DNA of 64,000 nt from Streptomyces luomodiensis (GTDB lineage: Bacteria > Actinomycetota > Actinomycetes > Streptomycetales > Streptomycetaceae), in contig NZ_CP117522.1 of assembly GCF_031679605.1 (NCBI RefSeq), positions 4,960,001-5,024,000 on the forward strand, written 5' to 3'. Position numbers and translations under genes: made by a program. How positions within the stretch are numbered: the first letter of the stretch is position 1; every line of letters begins with the position of its first letter. Below, piece after piece: positions 8,239 to 17,282 of the stretch. The notes below the pieces were generated by a model that had not been told where the DNA came from, did not search any database, and saw only the letters and a list, made by a program, of their open reading frames with translations.

Positions 8239-8545
8239 GGCGGCACCTCACCGCTTGCGCGGCGGTCCCGGGGGAGCGCTTGACCACGCGGTTTCGGGGG
8301 GAGCGGCGGCGCCGCTCCCCCGTCCGTCCGCATCACGTCTGCCCCGGCACCTCACGGGTGGTCACCGCGAATCCGCTGGGCCGCGTCCCGCGTGACCGCC
8401 TCGGTGAGCGCTCCGGGCTGCCGCGCCGTCGTGGCGGTCCCCTCCGCCGTCGTCGCCACTGCCGTCGCCGTCGCTACTGTCGCCGTTGTCGTCGTCATGG
8501 GAATGGAATCAGGCCGCGAAGCGACCGCCTGTAGGGTGCGATTCC
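8239..8545. other. Intergenic spacer between pepP and the MocR gene
   Basis: 307 bp containing the pepP terminator and a GTC/GCC-repeat stretch (8417-8497) rich in CGTCGC steps. The MocR promoter presumably lies at 8495-8545. A 48-codon Thr/Ala-rich frame on the minus strand (8352-8498) was judged spurious. Confidence 0.5.
8297..8321 (+). terminator. Hairpin terminator after pepP
   Basis: GGGGGAGCGGC (8297-8307) and GCCGCTCCCCC (8311-8321) form a perfect 11-bp stem with a 3-base loop, 59 bp after the pepP stop codon. Confidence 0.8.
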
Positions 8546-10033
8546 ATGGCGGATTCGTGGGTCAATTCGGCGGCGATCCTCGGCACCGACCTCCATCTGG
8601 AGCTGACCCGCGCGGGCAGCCGCAGGGCCGCCCTGATGGGCGCGCTGCGGGAGGCCGTCCGCGACGGGCGGCTCGCCCCGGGCACCCGGCTGCCGCCTTA
8701 CCGTTCCCTCGCCGCCGACCTGGGCATCGCCCGGAACACCGTCGCCGACGCCTACGCCGAGCTGGTCGCGGAGGGCTGGCTCACCGCCCGCCAGGGCTCC
8801 GGAACCCGGGTGGCACCCCGCCCCGCACCGCCCCCGCCCGTGCCCGCGCACCGGCGGCGCACGGCCGACCGGGGGTCGGGCGGGCACCCGGCCGGGGCAA
8901 CCCGCGGCCGCCGCGCGCCCCGGACCGCCCCGCGCCCGGTGCACGACCTGCGCCAGGGCCGGCCGGACGCCACCGCCTTCCCCCGGACGGCCTGGCTCGC
9001 CTCGGCCCGCCGGGCCCTGATCGCGGCACCTCACGAGGCGTTCGGGCCCGGCGATCCGCGCGGCCGCCCGGAGCTGCGCCGCGCCTTGGCCGACTACCTC
9101 GCCCACGCCCGCGGCGTACGCACCGACCCCGGCCGGATCGTCGTCTGCTCGGGCTTCGCACACGCGCTGCGGCTGCTGAGCGGCACCCGGCTGCTGCGGC
9201 CCCGGATGGCCGTCGAGTCCTACGGCCTGGCCTTCCACCGCTCGCTCCTGGGCTCCGCCGGGGTCCGTACGGTCCCGCTGCCGCTGGACGCCGATGGCGC
9301 CCTTACGGATCGGCTGACCGCTCTCGACGGCGTACGGGCGGCCCTGCTCACCCCCGCTCACCAGTTCCCCACCGGCGGTCCGCTGCACCCCGAGCGGCGG
9401 GCCGCGGCCGTCGCCTGGGCCCGGGGGAACGACGCTCTGGTCCTGGAGGACGACTACGACGGGGAGTTCCGCTACGACCGCCGTCCGGTGGGGGCCGTCC
9501 AGGGCCTCGACCCCGAGCGGGTGCTCTATCTCGGCTCGGTCGGCAAAAGCCTCTCCCCGGCCCTGCGGCTGGGCTGGATGGTCCTGCCGGACCATCTGGT
9601 CGACCGCCTGCTGGACGCCAAGGGGGAACGCGAGGAATGGACCAGCGCCCTGGACCAGCTGACCCTCGCGGACTTCATCGAATCGGGCGGATACGACCGC
9701 CATGTGCGCCGTATGCGCCGGCGCTACCGCCGTCGGCGCGACGAGCTCGTCGCCACCCTCGCCGAACGCGCGCCCCATATCCGCGTCTCGGGGATCTCCG
9801 CGGGTCTGCACGCGGTCCTGGAGCTACCGCCCGGCACCGAGCGGTCCGCGCTGCGCGCCGCCGCCTGCCAGGGGCTGGCGCTCGACGGTCTCGGCGACTA
9901 CCGCCACCCGGACGCCACCACACGGCCCCTCGACGGGCTCGTGGTGGGCTACGCGACCCCGCCCGAGCACTCCTTCCCGGGAGCGCTGGCGGCGCTGTGC
10001 CGCGCCCTGCCACCCGGACGAACGTCTTCTTGA
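8546..10033 (+). CDS. MocR/PdxR-family transcriptional regulator (GntR HTH fused to aminotransferase)
   Basis: 495 residues. A GntR winged helix (about 15-88, with YRSLAADLGIARNTVADAYAEL) is joined by a 50-residue Ala/Pro/Arg linker to a fold-type I aminotransferase-like domain. The PLP lysine is Lys334 (GSVGKSLSPAL), and the EDDYDGEFRYD cofactor-binding segment is present. Such proteins sense PLP or an amino-acid adduct and often control vitamin B6 synthesis. Here no pdxST or GABA-type target gene is adjacent, so the regulon is unknown. The start ATG follows a modest AGGGTG site. The gene converges with the RsbW-like gene 55 bp downstream. Confidence 0.92.
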   Translation: MADSWVNSAAILGTDLHLELTRAGSRRAALMGALREAVRDGRLAPGTRLPPYRSLAADLGIARNTVADAYAELVAEGWLTARQGSGTRVAPRPAPPPPVPAHRRRTADRGSGGHPAGATRGRRAPRTAPRPVHDLRQGRPDATAFPRTAWLASARRALIAAPHEAFGPGDPRGRPELRRALADYLAHARGVRTDPGRIVVCSGFAHALRLLSGTRLLRPRMAVESYGLAFHRSLLGSAGVRTVPLPLDADGALTDRLTALDGVRAALLTPAHQFPTGGPLHPERRAAAVAWARGNDALVLEDDYDGEFRYDRRPVGAVQGLDPERVLYLGSVGKSLSPALRLGWMVLPDHLVDRLLDAKGEREEWTSALDQLTLADFIESGGYDRHVRRMRRRYRRRRDELVATLAERAPHIRVSGISAGLHAVLELPPGTERSALRAAACQGLALDGLGDYRHPDATTRPLDGLVVGYATPPEHSFPGALAALCRALPPGRTSS

Positions 10034-10087
10034 CCGGACAGACGCCTTCTTGAAGGGCCTGAAGGGCCAGCCTTCTAAGGTCAGCGG

Positions 10088-10591
10088 CTATGACGCTCTG
10101 AGCAGCGCTCCTTCGCGCCACTTGAGGATCTTGTCGAAGCTCACCACCACCCCGCCGCGGCCCGGACGGTCGCGATAGCGGACATGGTCGGTCAGGGCCT
10201 CGATGAGAAAGAGCCCCCGCCCGTGCTCCGCCTGCGGCGGAGCCGGACTGCGCGGCTGCTGTGGTCTCGGCGCACCGGCCGGACGCCGCTCGTCCCGGGT
10301 GCGGGCCGCGCGGCGGACGGTGCCGTGACCGGCGAAGCCGGGACCGGAGTCGGTGACCTCGATACGACAGGTGTCGCCGTCGATATAGGCCGTGACCCGA
10401 TAATCCCCGCCCGTGCCGTCGCGACCCCCGTGCTCCACCGCGTTCGCACACGCCTCGGAGAGGGCGACCGACAGATCGTAGGAGATGTCCGGATCGACTC
10501 CGGCCGTCTCCATGGTGCCGAGGAGCAGTCGTCGTGCGAGCGGAACGCTCGCCGCCTCGCGGGGCAAATGGAGTGACCACCAGATGCTCAT
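10088..10591 (-). CDS. Second RsbW-like ATP-binding protein
   Basis: 167-residue HATPase_c protein of the anti-sigma kinase group. The N-box is at residues 45-55 (SEACANAVEHG), the G1 box at 81-85 (DSGPG), and the G2 glycine-rich segment is HGRGLFLIEAL near 124-134. A roughly 30-residue Arg/Pro/Gln-rich insertion between G1 and G2 replaces the usual ATP-lid. GGGAGG lies seven bases before the ATG. It is divergent from the membrane-protein gene at 10793. It is likely to act by partner switching, but no cognate sigma or antagonist gene is next to it. Confidence 0.88.
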   Translation of the reverse strand: MSIWWSLHLPREAASVPLARRLLLGTMETAGVDPDISYDLSVALSEACANAVEHGGRDGTGGDYRVTAYIDGDTCRIEVTDSGPGFAGHGTVRRAARTRDERRPAGAPRPQQPRSPAPPQAEHGRGLFLIEALTDHVRYRDRPGRGGVVVSFDKILKWREGALLRAS

Positions 10592-10792
10592 GCTCCAGCC
10601 TCCCGGCCGCGGCTCGACATACCGTTACGTATTGCCTGGGTCCATGGTCCGTAAGCGTGTTATTGACGTGACGCCGCTCATTCAGCGGACGCGCGCGATG
10701 CACAAACCGGTGTATGGACCTGTCCCGGTGTGCGCCGGTACGCCCCACCCGCCGTAGGGAACGCGACCGCCCAGTGGGATGATGGCGCGGCC
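10592..10792. promoter_or_regulatory. Divergent promoter region (RsbW-like gene / membrane protein)
   Basis: 201 bp with an AT-richer stretch TTATTGACGTGACG near 10659-10672, a possible -35 (TTGACG) for the plus-strand gene. No clear operator. Confidence 0.35.
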
Positions 10793-11623
10793 ATGGCTTC
10801 CTCTGTCGCCCGTGCCGGCGCCGATCTGCGCATGCTGCGGGCCGCGGTGTTCACCGCGGTCTGTGTCGTGCTGTCCGCGGCGGGGCATGTGCTGGCCTCC
10901 TGCGCGGTCGTGCCGCTGTGGACGGTGGGCGTGGGCTGCGCGGCGACGTTCACGGTGGCGCTGTCGCTGGCCGGGCGGGAGCGGTCGCTGCCCGGGATCG
11001 TGGCGCTGCTGGCCACCGGACAGCTCGCCCTGCACACGCTCTTCTCGCTCGGGCAGGCGCGGGCCGACGCCGCGGCGGCCGCCCAGCGGGCCGACGCCGC
11101 CGAGGGTCACGTCATCGGCCTGGCCGCCAGGCTGCTGTGCGCGTCGGGTCCCGGCCGGCTCGACGCCGCGACGGCCCATCGGATCGTCGCACAGGCGGGC
11201 ATCGACCCGACCGGCCCGGCTGCCTCGTCCGCCGCACACCTTCCGCACACCGTGCCGTCGGCCGCCGCCCCGTCGGGGCACGCGGCCGGGCTGCCGGGCC
11301 TGCTGCCGTCCCTGCCGATGACCCTGGGCCATCTGCTCGCCGCGCTCGCCATCGGCTGGCTGCTGCGCCGTGGCGAGATGGCCGTATGGCGGGCGGTCCG
11401 GCTGTCGGTGGACGGAGCCCGAGGGGTCGCGGAGGCCGCGCTCGTACGGGCGCTGCGCGCCGCCCTGGGACTCGTACGGATGCTCCTGGCCGGTCCGTGG
11501 GCGCCTTACGACGGGCCGTGCCGTCCGCGCACGGCCGAGCGGGACGAGGGCGGGACGACGGCCCTCGCCCTCCAGCACAGCGTGATCAGGCGGGGACCGC
11601 CGGTCTGCGACCTCGCGGCCTGA
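10793..11623 (+). CDS. Integral membrane protein of unknown function
   Basis: 276 residues. Hydrophobic helices are visible near the N-terminus (about 14-40, 43-63, 68-90). They are followed by an Ala/His/Pro-rich loop, another membrane segment (about 192-210, LGHLLAALAIGWLL) and an amphipathic basic C-terminus. It lies directly upstream of the copper operon in the same orientation, with a 96-bp gap, and may be part of that transcription unit. The S. coelicolor positional equivalent is also an uncharacterised membrane protein (from memory). The start at 10793 is a compromise, because no strong ribosome site is seen. Confidence 0.75.
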   Translation: MASSVARAGADLRMLRAAVFTAVCVVLSAAGHVLASCAVVPLWTVGVGCAATFTVALSLAGRERSLPGIVALLATGQLALHTLFSLGQARADAAAAAQRADAAEGHVIGLAARLLCASGPGRLDAATAHRIVAQAGIDPTGPAASSAAHLPHTVPSAAAPSGHAAGLPGLLPSLPMTLGHLLAALAIGWLLRRGEMAVWRAVRLSVDGARGVAEAALVRALRAALGLVRMLLAGPWAPYDGPCRPRTAERDEGGTTALALQHSVIRRGPPVCDLAA

Positions 11624-11719
11624 CCGACGCGACGTTCCTCCAGCGGGACCGGAGGGCGGCCGCGACGTCTCCGCACGCGCGCCAACCCACCTGATCATTC
11701 CTGTCCCTGGAGTGTTGAC

Positions 11720-12466
11720 ATGAACGCCATGCGTCTTCGCCGTCTGCCGGTCCTCGGCTGCCTCACCGCGGGCGGCCTGGTGCTGCTCGCCGCGGGCCCT
11801 GCCTTCGCGCACGTCAGCGTGCAGCCCGGCCAGGCCGAGAAGGGCGGCTACAGCACCATCGACTTCAAGGTGCCCAACGAGCGCGACGACTCCTCCACCG
11901 TCAAGCTCGAGGTGACCCTGCCCAGCGACCACCCGCTCACCTCGGTGATGCCCCAGCCGGTGCCCGGCTGGGACATCAAGGTCACCAAGTCCAAGCTCGC
12001 CAAGCCCGTGGAGGTGCACGGCGAGAAGGTCAGCGAGGCGGTCACCAAGGTCACCTGGTCCGGCGGGAAGATCGAGCCGGGGATGTTCCAGCAGTTCCCG
12101 CTCTCGGTCGGCCAGCTGCCCGAGGACGCCGACCAGCTCGTGTTCAAGGCCCTCCAGACGTACGACAACAAGGAGGTCGTGCGCTGGATCGAGGAGCCCA
12201 AGGAGGGCGCCGCGGAGCCCGAGAACCCCGCGCCGGTGCTCAAGCTCGTCGCCCCGGCCGAGGGCTCGGACGGCCAGGACGCCGGCGCGGCCTCCGACAA
12301 GGACGACGACTCGGGGACGGCCGGGCCCGAGGAGTCCGCGTCGGGCGACTCGGACGGCAAGGACAGCAGCGACACCACCGCCCGGGTGCTGGGCATCGCG
12401 GGCATCGTCGTCGGCGCCGCCGGTGTCGTCTTCGGCGTGGTCGCCGGCCGCCGCCGCTCCGCCTGA
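11720..12466 (+). CDS. YcnI-family copper-binding surface protein (DUF1775)
   Basis: 248 residues. A Sec signal peptide ends at Ala30, leaving His31 as the mature N-terminus (AFA|HVSVQPG). In Bacillus YcnI this His, with an acidic residue, forms a mono-histidine copper site. A DUF1775 beta-sandwich covers about 31-165, then an Asp/Glu/Ser linker, a transmembrane anchor (about 222-241, VLGIAGIVVGAAGVVFG) and a basic tail. So it is an extracytoplasmic, membrane-tethered copper protein. It is the first gene of the cluster ycnI-sco-PCuAC-copCD-dtpA. A CTGGAG ribosome site precedes the ATG. Confidence 0.93.
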   Translation: MNAMRLRRLPVLGCLTAGGLVLLAAGPAFAHVSVQPGQAEKGGYSTIDFKVPNERDDSSTVKLEVTLPSDHPLTSVMPQPVPGWDIKVTKSKLAKPVEVHGEKVSEAVTKVTWSGGKIEPGMFQQFPLSVGQLPEDADQLVFKALQTYDNKEVVRWIEEPKEGAAEPENPAPVLKLVAPAEGSDGQDAGAASDKDDDSGTAGPEESASGDSDGKDSSDTTARVLGIAGIVVGAAGVVFGVVAGRRRSA

Positions 12467-12622
12467 CCGCCGGCCACCCGGCCCAGCGTGTGTGCCGCCG
12501 GTGACCGCGAACGCTGAACCGTTCGCGTGATCCGGCGGGGCGGCGGGCCCTCGTGCGCGCCGCCCCCGCACACCACCGATCCACCTCTCCACTTTCTCTC
12601 TGTCTCTTTGGAGAACAGCTCC

Positions 12623-13285
12623 ATGCGCACCAAGATCCTGGCCACCGCCCTCGTCGCCACCGCCGCGCTCACCCTCAGCGCCTGCGGCGGCTCGGACGGC
12701 GGGGGCACGGGCGACAGCAACGCCGCCGCCGAGGTCAAGGGAGGCCAGAAGTCCGGGCAGGCCATCGTCCTGGACGACGCCAAGGCCAAGCCGGACCTGG
12801 TCCTCACCGACACCGACGGCAAGAAGTACGACCTGCTCAAGGAGACCAAGGGCCGGCCCACCCTGCTCTTCTTCGGCTACACCCACTGCCCGGACGTCTG
12901 CCCGCTGACCATGAGCAACCTCGGCATCGCCGAGAAGAAGCTGTCCAAGGCCGAGCGGGAGAAGCTGCGGGTCGTCTTCGTCACCACCGACCCCGCCCGG
13001 GACACCGCCAAGCGGATCCGCTCCTGGCTGGACGCCCAGGGCGGCACCGACTTCGTCGGGCTGACCGGCGACTTCGACACCATCGAGGCCGCCGCGCGGC
13101 CGCTGGGCATCTACATCGAGAAGCCGAAGAAGGAGAAGGACGGCAGCGTCACCGTCAGCCACGGTGCCGAGGTGATCGGCTTCTCGCCCAAGGACGACAA
13201 GGGCCACTGGATCTACACCACCCAGGCCACGGCCGATCAGTACGCCAAGGACCTGCCGAAGATCATCGAGGGGCGGAACCCGTGA
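12623..13285 (+). CDS. sco: SCO1/SenC-family copper chaperone lipoprotein
   Basis: 220-residue lipoprotein with a signal peptide ending in the lipobox LSAC (Cys21). The thioredoxin-like domain has the copper motif Cys89-Pro-Asp-Val-Cys93 and the distal ligand His180 (VTVSHGAE). Sco proteins deliver copper to the CuA site of cytochrome oxidase. In S. lividans, Sco also serves maturation of the radical copper oxidase GlxA (family knowledge). GGAG lies nine bases before the ATG. Its stop overlaps the next gene's GTG (GTGA), indicating coupled translation with the PCuAC chaperone. Confidence 0.95.
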   Translation: MRTKILATALVATAALTLSACGGSDGGGTGDSNAAAEVKGGQKSGQAIVLDDAKAKPDLVLTDTDGKKYDLLKETKGRPTLLFFGYTHCPDVCPLTMSNLGIAEKKLSKAEREKLRVVFVTTDPARDTAKRIRSWLDAQGGTDFVGLTGDFDTIEAAARPLGIYIEKPKKEKDGSVTVSHGAEVIGFSPKDDKGHWIYTTQATADQYAKDLPKIIEGRNP

Positions 13286-13770
13286 CCGGGGAACGTCCCG
13301 GCATCCGTAAGGCGGCCGCCGCGGTCCTCGCCCTCGCCCTGTCCGCCACGCTCGCCGCCTGCTCGGGCGACGGCGGCGGGGACGGTAAGGGCCACGGGGG
13401 CGGTCCGGAGCTGTCCGTGAGCGGCGCGTACCTGCCGCGGCCGCCCATGACCGACATGGCGGCGGGCTTCCTGACCGTACGGAACACCGGTGGCGGCGCC
13501 GACGAGCTGACGTCCGTCACCACCCCGCTCGCCTCCGAGGTCACCCTGCACAGCACCAAGGGCACCCGGATGAAGGAGGTCAGCTCGCTCGACGTGCCGG
13601 CGAACGGCCGGCTCGAACTGAGCAGCGGCGGAGATCATCTGATGCTGACAAAACTCACCCACCGGCCGAAGGTCGGTGAGAAGGTCACCTTCACCCTGCA
13701 CTTCGCCACATCCGACCCCATCGAGATCAAAGTCCCGGTCGAGCCGACGACGTACCGCCCCAAGGACTGA
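13282..13770 (+). CDS. PCuAC-type periplasmic copper chaperone lipoprotein
   Basis: 162 residues. A short signal peptide ends in the lipobox TLAAC (Cys27), followed by a Gly/Asp linker and the PCuAC beta-sandwich. The copper ligands His90, Met97, His119 and Met121 fit the family spacing, with Met97-x21-His119-x-Met121 exact. It begins with the GTG that overlaps the sco stop codon. In S. lividans the equivalent extracytoplasmic chaperone (ECuC) passes Cu(I) to Sco. Function here follows from motif and position. Confidence 0.93.
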   Translation: MTGERPGIRKAAAAVLALALSATLAACSGDGGGDGKGHGGGPELSVSGAYLPRPPMTDMAAGFLTVRNTGGGADELTSVTTPLASEVTLHSTKGTRMKEVSSLDVPANGRLELSSGGDHLMLTKLTHRPKVGEKVTFTLHFATSDPIEIKVPVEPTTYRPKD

Positions 13771-13776
13771 CGCCCG

Positions 13777-15930
13777 ATGCCCTCGCTGACCTCCCCGGCC
13801 CCCGCCGGGCCCACCGCGACCCCGGCCCGGACCACCACGGCCACGTCCCGGACCACCACGGCCGCCCGGCGGCTGGTGGCACGGCGGCTGACGGCGGTCT
13901 GCGGCACCCTGCTGGCCGCGCTGCTGTGCGCGCTGAGCGTGGGCGCGGGCTCCGCGTCCGCGCACGCCGCGCTCACCTCGACCGACCCCGCGGACGGCTC
14001 GGTGGTGCAGACCGCCCCCAGGGAGGTCACGCTGCACTTCTCGGAGGGCGTGCTGCTCTCCGACGACTCGGTGCGCGTGCTCGACCCCAGCGGCAGGCGC
14101 GTGGACACCGGGAAGGCCACCCATGTCGGCGGCACGTCGTCGACCGCCGCCGCCGAGCTGCACTCCGGACTTCCGGACGGCACCTACACGGTGGCGTGGA
14201 AGGCGGTCTCCGAGGACAGCCACCCGGTGAGCGGGGCGTTCACCTTCTCCATCGGCGCACCGTCGAAGACCACGGCGAAGGTGCCGACCGGCGGGGCGTC
14301 CGACACCACGGTCGGCACGCTCTACGGGATCGGCCGGTACGCCGCCTACGGCGGTTTCGCGGCGCTGGTGGGCGGCTGCGTGTTCGCCGGGTTCTGCCGG
14401 TCCTCCCGCCCGGTGCGGAAGATCGCCGTGGGCGGCTGGGTGACGGTCTTCGCGGCCAGCCTGCTGCTGTTGCTGCTGCGCGGGCCGTACACCGAGGGCG
14501 AGGGCATCGGCGGCGTCCTCGACCTCGGCGGGCTCGGCGATGTGCTGTCCACGAAGCCGGGCGCGGCGCTGCTGTCCCGGCTGCTGCTGCTCGGCGCGGC
14601 GGCGGTCTTCCTGGCCGTCCTCTTCGGCTCGTACACCCGTCGTACGGAGGCGGAGGGGGAGACGGCTCAGGCGGCTGAGGCGGCGGACGTGCGGCGCCGC
14701 CAGGACCTCGCCTTCGGGCTCGGCTTCGGCGGCACGGTGATGGCCGTCGGCCTCGCCGCGACCTGGGCGATGGCCGAGCACGCCTCGGTCGGCCTCCAGC
14801 GGCAGCTGGCCATGCCGGTGGACGTGATCCATCTGATCGCGGTCGGGGTGTGGCTGGGCGGTCTGGCCTCGCTCGCGGCGACGCTCCGGGCGGGCGAGCC
14901 GATCGAGCGGGCGGCGGTGCGCCGCTTCTCGCGGCTGGCCTTCGGTTCGGTCGTCGCCCTGGTCGTCACCGGGCTGTACCAGTCGTGGCGGCAGGTGGGC
15001 TCCTGGGGCGCGCTGACCGACACCGAGTACGGGCGATGGCTGCTGGTCAAGGTGGGTCTGGTGGCGGTGCTCGTGGGCATCGCGGCCATCTCGCGCCGCT
15101 GGACCGGGCGCCTTACGGATGCCACAGCGGAGGCGGGGAACCAGGCGGAGGCCGAGGGCCCGGTGAAGGCCGCGCGGCCGGTCCGTACCGGCGCGGCCGA
15201 CGCAGCCGACGCGGCTGGCGATACCCGTGAGGCCCCTGACACCCCTGCCGACGCCGAAGCCGAGTCCGGGGAAGGGGAAGGAGAAGGAGGAGGGGAAGGG
15301 ACCGGTGAGGCGTCCGGTGACGGCGCCGGGAGCGCCGCCGACGACGACCCCGTACGCGCCGCCCAGCTCGCCCGTCAGCGAGCCGCCAGGGACAAGACCG
15401 CCACGCTGCGGGAGCGCGACGCCGACGCCGAGCGCAGCGGTCTGCGCCGGTCGGTGATCGCCGAGACCGTCGTGGCCGTCGTGCTGCTCGCGGTGGCCAC
15501 CGTGCTGAGCGGCACCCAGCCCGGCCGGGCCGAGACCGGGCAGGCCGCCGCCGCGGCCGCGGACCCCGGCGGCCGGCCGAAGGTGGACCCGGTGAGCGTG
15601 CTGATCCCCTACGACACCGGCCCCAAGAGCGGCCGCGGCAAGGCCGTCGTCATGATCGAACCCGCGCTGCCGGGTGACAACGCGCTGCATGTCTTCCTCA
15701 CCGACCCGGCCGACCGTCCCGTGGACGTGCCCGAGGTCAAGGTGGCGCTGACGCTGAAGCCGAAGGGGATCGGGCCGCTGCGCATCCCGCTCGAGCACCT
15801 CTCGACCGGGCATTGGAGTGCCGCGAACGTCCAGCTGCCCATGGCCGGCACCTGGCAGCTCTCCCTGACCGTACGCACCTCCGACATCGACCAGGTGACG
15901 GAGACCAGGAACGTGAAAGTCGCTCAATGA
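13777..15930 (+). CDS. CopC-CopD fusion, copper resistance/import membrane protein
   Basis: 717 residues. After a signal/anchor segment the CopC domain starts at His63 (SAHAALTSTDP), with the second His at 149 (DSHPVSG). An eight-helix CopD domain covers about 185-440, with membrane-embedded Met/His positions such as WAMAEHASVGL. A highly charged, Glu/Gly-rich linker (about 455-520) precedes one more helix and an extracellular YtkA-like beta domain to the end. Fused CopCD proteins bind extracytoplasmic copper and move it across the membrane. The stop overlaps the peroxidase start (ATGA). Confidence 0.92.
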   Translation: MPSLTSPAPAGPTATPARTTTATSRTTTAARRLVARRLTAVCGTLLAALLCALSVGAGSASAHAALTSTDPADGSVVQTAPREVTLHFSEGVLLSDDSVRVLDPSGRRVDTGKATHVGGTSSTAAAELHSGLPDGTYTVAWKAVSEDSHPVSGAFTFSIGAPSKTTAKVPTGGASDTTVGTLYGIGRYAAYGGFAALVGGCVFAGFCRSSRPVRKIAVGGWVTVFAASLLLLLLRGPYTEGEGIGGVLDLGGLGDVLSTKPGAALLSRLLLLGAAAVFLAVLFGSYTRRTEAEGETAQAAEAADVRRRQDLAFGLGFGGTVMAVGLAATWAMAEHASVGLQRQLAMPVDVIHLIAVGVWLGGLASLAATLRAGEPIERAAVRRFSRLAFGSVVALVVTGLYQSWRQVGSWGALTDTEYGRWLLVKVGLVAVLVGIAAISRRWTGRLTDATAEAGNQAEAEGPVKAARPVRTGAADAADAAGDTREAPDTPADAEAESGEGEGEGGGEGTGEASGDGAGSAADDDPVRAAQLARQRAARDKTATLRERDADAERSGLRRSVIAETVVAVVLLAVATVLSGTQPGRAETGQAAAAAADPGGRPKVDPVSVLIPYDTGPKSGRGKAVVMIEPALPGDNALHVFLTDPADRPVDVPEVKVALTLKPKGIGPLRIPLEHLSTGHWSAANVQLPMAGTWQLSLTVRTSDIDQVTETRNVKVAQ

Positions 15931-17168
15931 CCACAGAGCAAGCACCCTCCCCCGGCATCTCCCGGCGGCGTCTGCTGGGCTCGGCGGGCGCCGCCGGCGC
16001 GGCCGGACTGGTCGCCGGCGGGGCCGCCGGAGCCTACGCGGCCGAGGCGACACGGGAGGCCCCCGAACCGCTCAGCTCCCTCGGCGCGACCGCCGTGCCC
16101 TTCCACGGCAAGCGCCAGGCGGGCATCACCACCCCCCTCCAGGCCCACGGCCATCTCCTCGCCTTCGACCTGACGGCCGGTGCGAACCGTAAGGCGGCCG
16201 CCGCACTGCTGCGCCGCTGGTCGAGCACGGCCCGAGAGCTGATGGCGGGCGAGGCCCCGCCGGACGACACGGGGATCGCGCTGGACGCCGGTCCCTCGTC
16301 CCTTACGGTCACCTTCGGCTTCGGCCGGACCTTCTTCGGCAAGGTGGGACTCGACGACCAGTTGCCGGAGGCACTCGCCCCGCTCCCCGACTTCGTCTCG
16401 GACGCGCTCGATTCCCAGCGCAGCAACGGCGACCTGTGGATCCAGATCGGCGCCAATGACGCGCTGGTCGCCTTCCACGCGCTGCGCGCCCTGCAACGCG
16501 AGGCCGCCGGGACGGCCCGGCCGCGCTGGCAGATGAACGGCTTCAACCGCAGCCCCGGCGCCACCGACCGCCCCATGACCACCCGCAACCTCATGGGCCA
16601 GATCGACGGCACCAACAACCCCAAGCCGACGGACGACGACTTCGAGCGCCGGATCTTCGTACCGGAGAAGGGGGAGCCCGGATGGATGGCGGGCGGGTCC
16701 TACGCGGTCGTCCGGCGCATCCGGATGCTGCTGGACTCCTGGGACCACCTCTCCCTGGAGCGGCAGGAGAAGGTGATCGGCCGCCGTAAGTCGGACGGCG
16801 CCCCGCTGTCCGGCGGCACGGAGACCACCCCGGTCCGGCTCGACAAGGTCAACAAGGACGGTTCGCTGGCCATCGCGGGCGCCGCCCATGTGCGGGTCGC
16901 GGCGCCCGAGTCCAACCAGGGCGCCGCGATGCTGCGCAGGCCCTTCTCGTACCACGACGGCTTCCGCGACGACGGGGCGCCGGACGCCGGTCTGCTGTTC
17001 ATCGCCTGGCAGGCGGATCCGTTGAAGGGGTTCGTCCCGGTGCAGCGGAAGCTGGACCTGGGCGACGACCTCTCGCGGTTCCTGCGGCACGAGGCGAGCG
17101 CGCTGTTCGCGGTGCCCCCGGGCTGCGCCCCGGGGGAGTACGTGGGTCAGGCACTCTTGGAGGGATAG
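15927..17168 (+). CDS. dtpA: Tat-secreted dye-decolourising (DyP) heme peroxidase
   Basis: 413 residues. A twin-arginine signal peptide (SRRRLLGS, Arg13-15, then a hydrophobic Ala/Gly stretch) is followed by a DyP fold. The GxxDG motif is QIDGTNNP with Asp227; the proximal heme ligand is His321 (AAHVRVAAP) and the distal Arg is in RRPF (337-338). It is the last gene of the copper operon and is translationally coupled to copCD. In S. lividans the equivalent enzyme, DtpA, is needed with Sco for GlxA maturation, which explains a heme peroxidase in a copper operon. The alternative name EfeB is less likely because no efeUO genes are present. Confidence 0.94.
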   Translation: MTTEQAPSPGISRRRLLGSAGAAGAAGLVAGGAAGAYAAEATREAPEPLSSLGATAVPFHGKRQAGITTPLQAHGHLLAFDLTAGANRKAAAALLRRWSSTARELMAGEAPPDDTGIALDAGPSSLTVTFGFGRTFFGKVGLDDQLPEALAPLPDFVSDALDSQRSNGDLWIQIGANDALVAFHALRALQREAAGTARPRWQMNGFNRSPGATDRPMTTRNLMGQIDGTNNPKPTDDDFERRIFVPEKGEPGWMAGGSYAVVRRIRMLLDSWDHLSLERQEKVIGRRKSDGAPLSGGTETTPVRLDKVNKDGSLAIAGAAHVRVAAPESNQGAAMLRRPFSYHDGFRDDGAPDAGLLFIAWQADPLKGFVPVQRKLDLGDDLSRFLRHEASALFAVPPGCAPGEYVGQALLEG

Positions 17169-17282
17169 GGAAGGGACGAGCCACCTGTGCGCCACCGCGT
17201 CCCCGGACGGGGAGGCGAGCGGGTCGGCGGTCCGGGCCGGCGCGGGTATCGTGGCGGTCTCGTCTGATCACAGGGAGCGACC

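Noticed and set aside
8352..8498. 48-codon minus-strand ORF starting MTTTTATVATATAV upstream of the MocR gene
   Set aside because: Low-complexity Thr/Ala peptide, no ribosome site, translated from a GTC/GCC repeat stretch.
13237..16053. 938-codon minus-strand frame opposite the copper operon
   Set aside because: Opposite strand to well-supported Sco/PCuAC/CopCD/DyP genes with intact motifs; no ribosome site.
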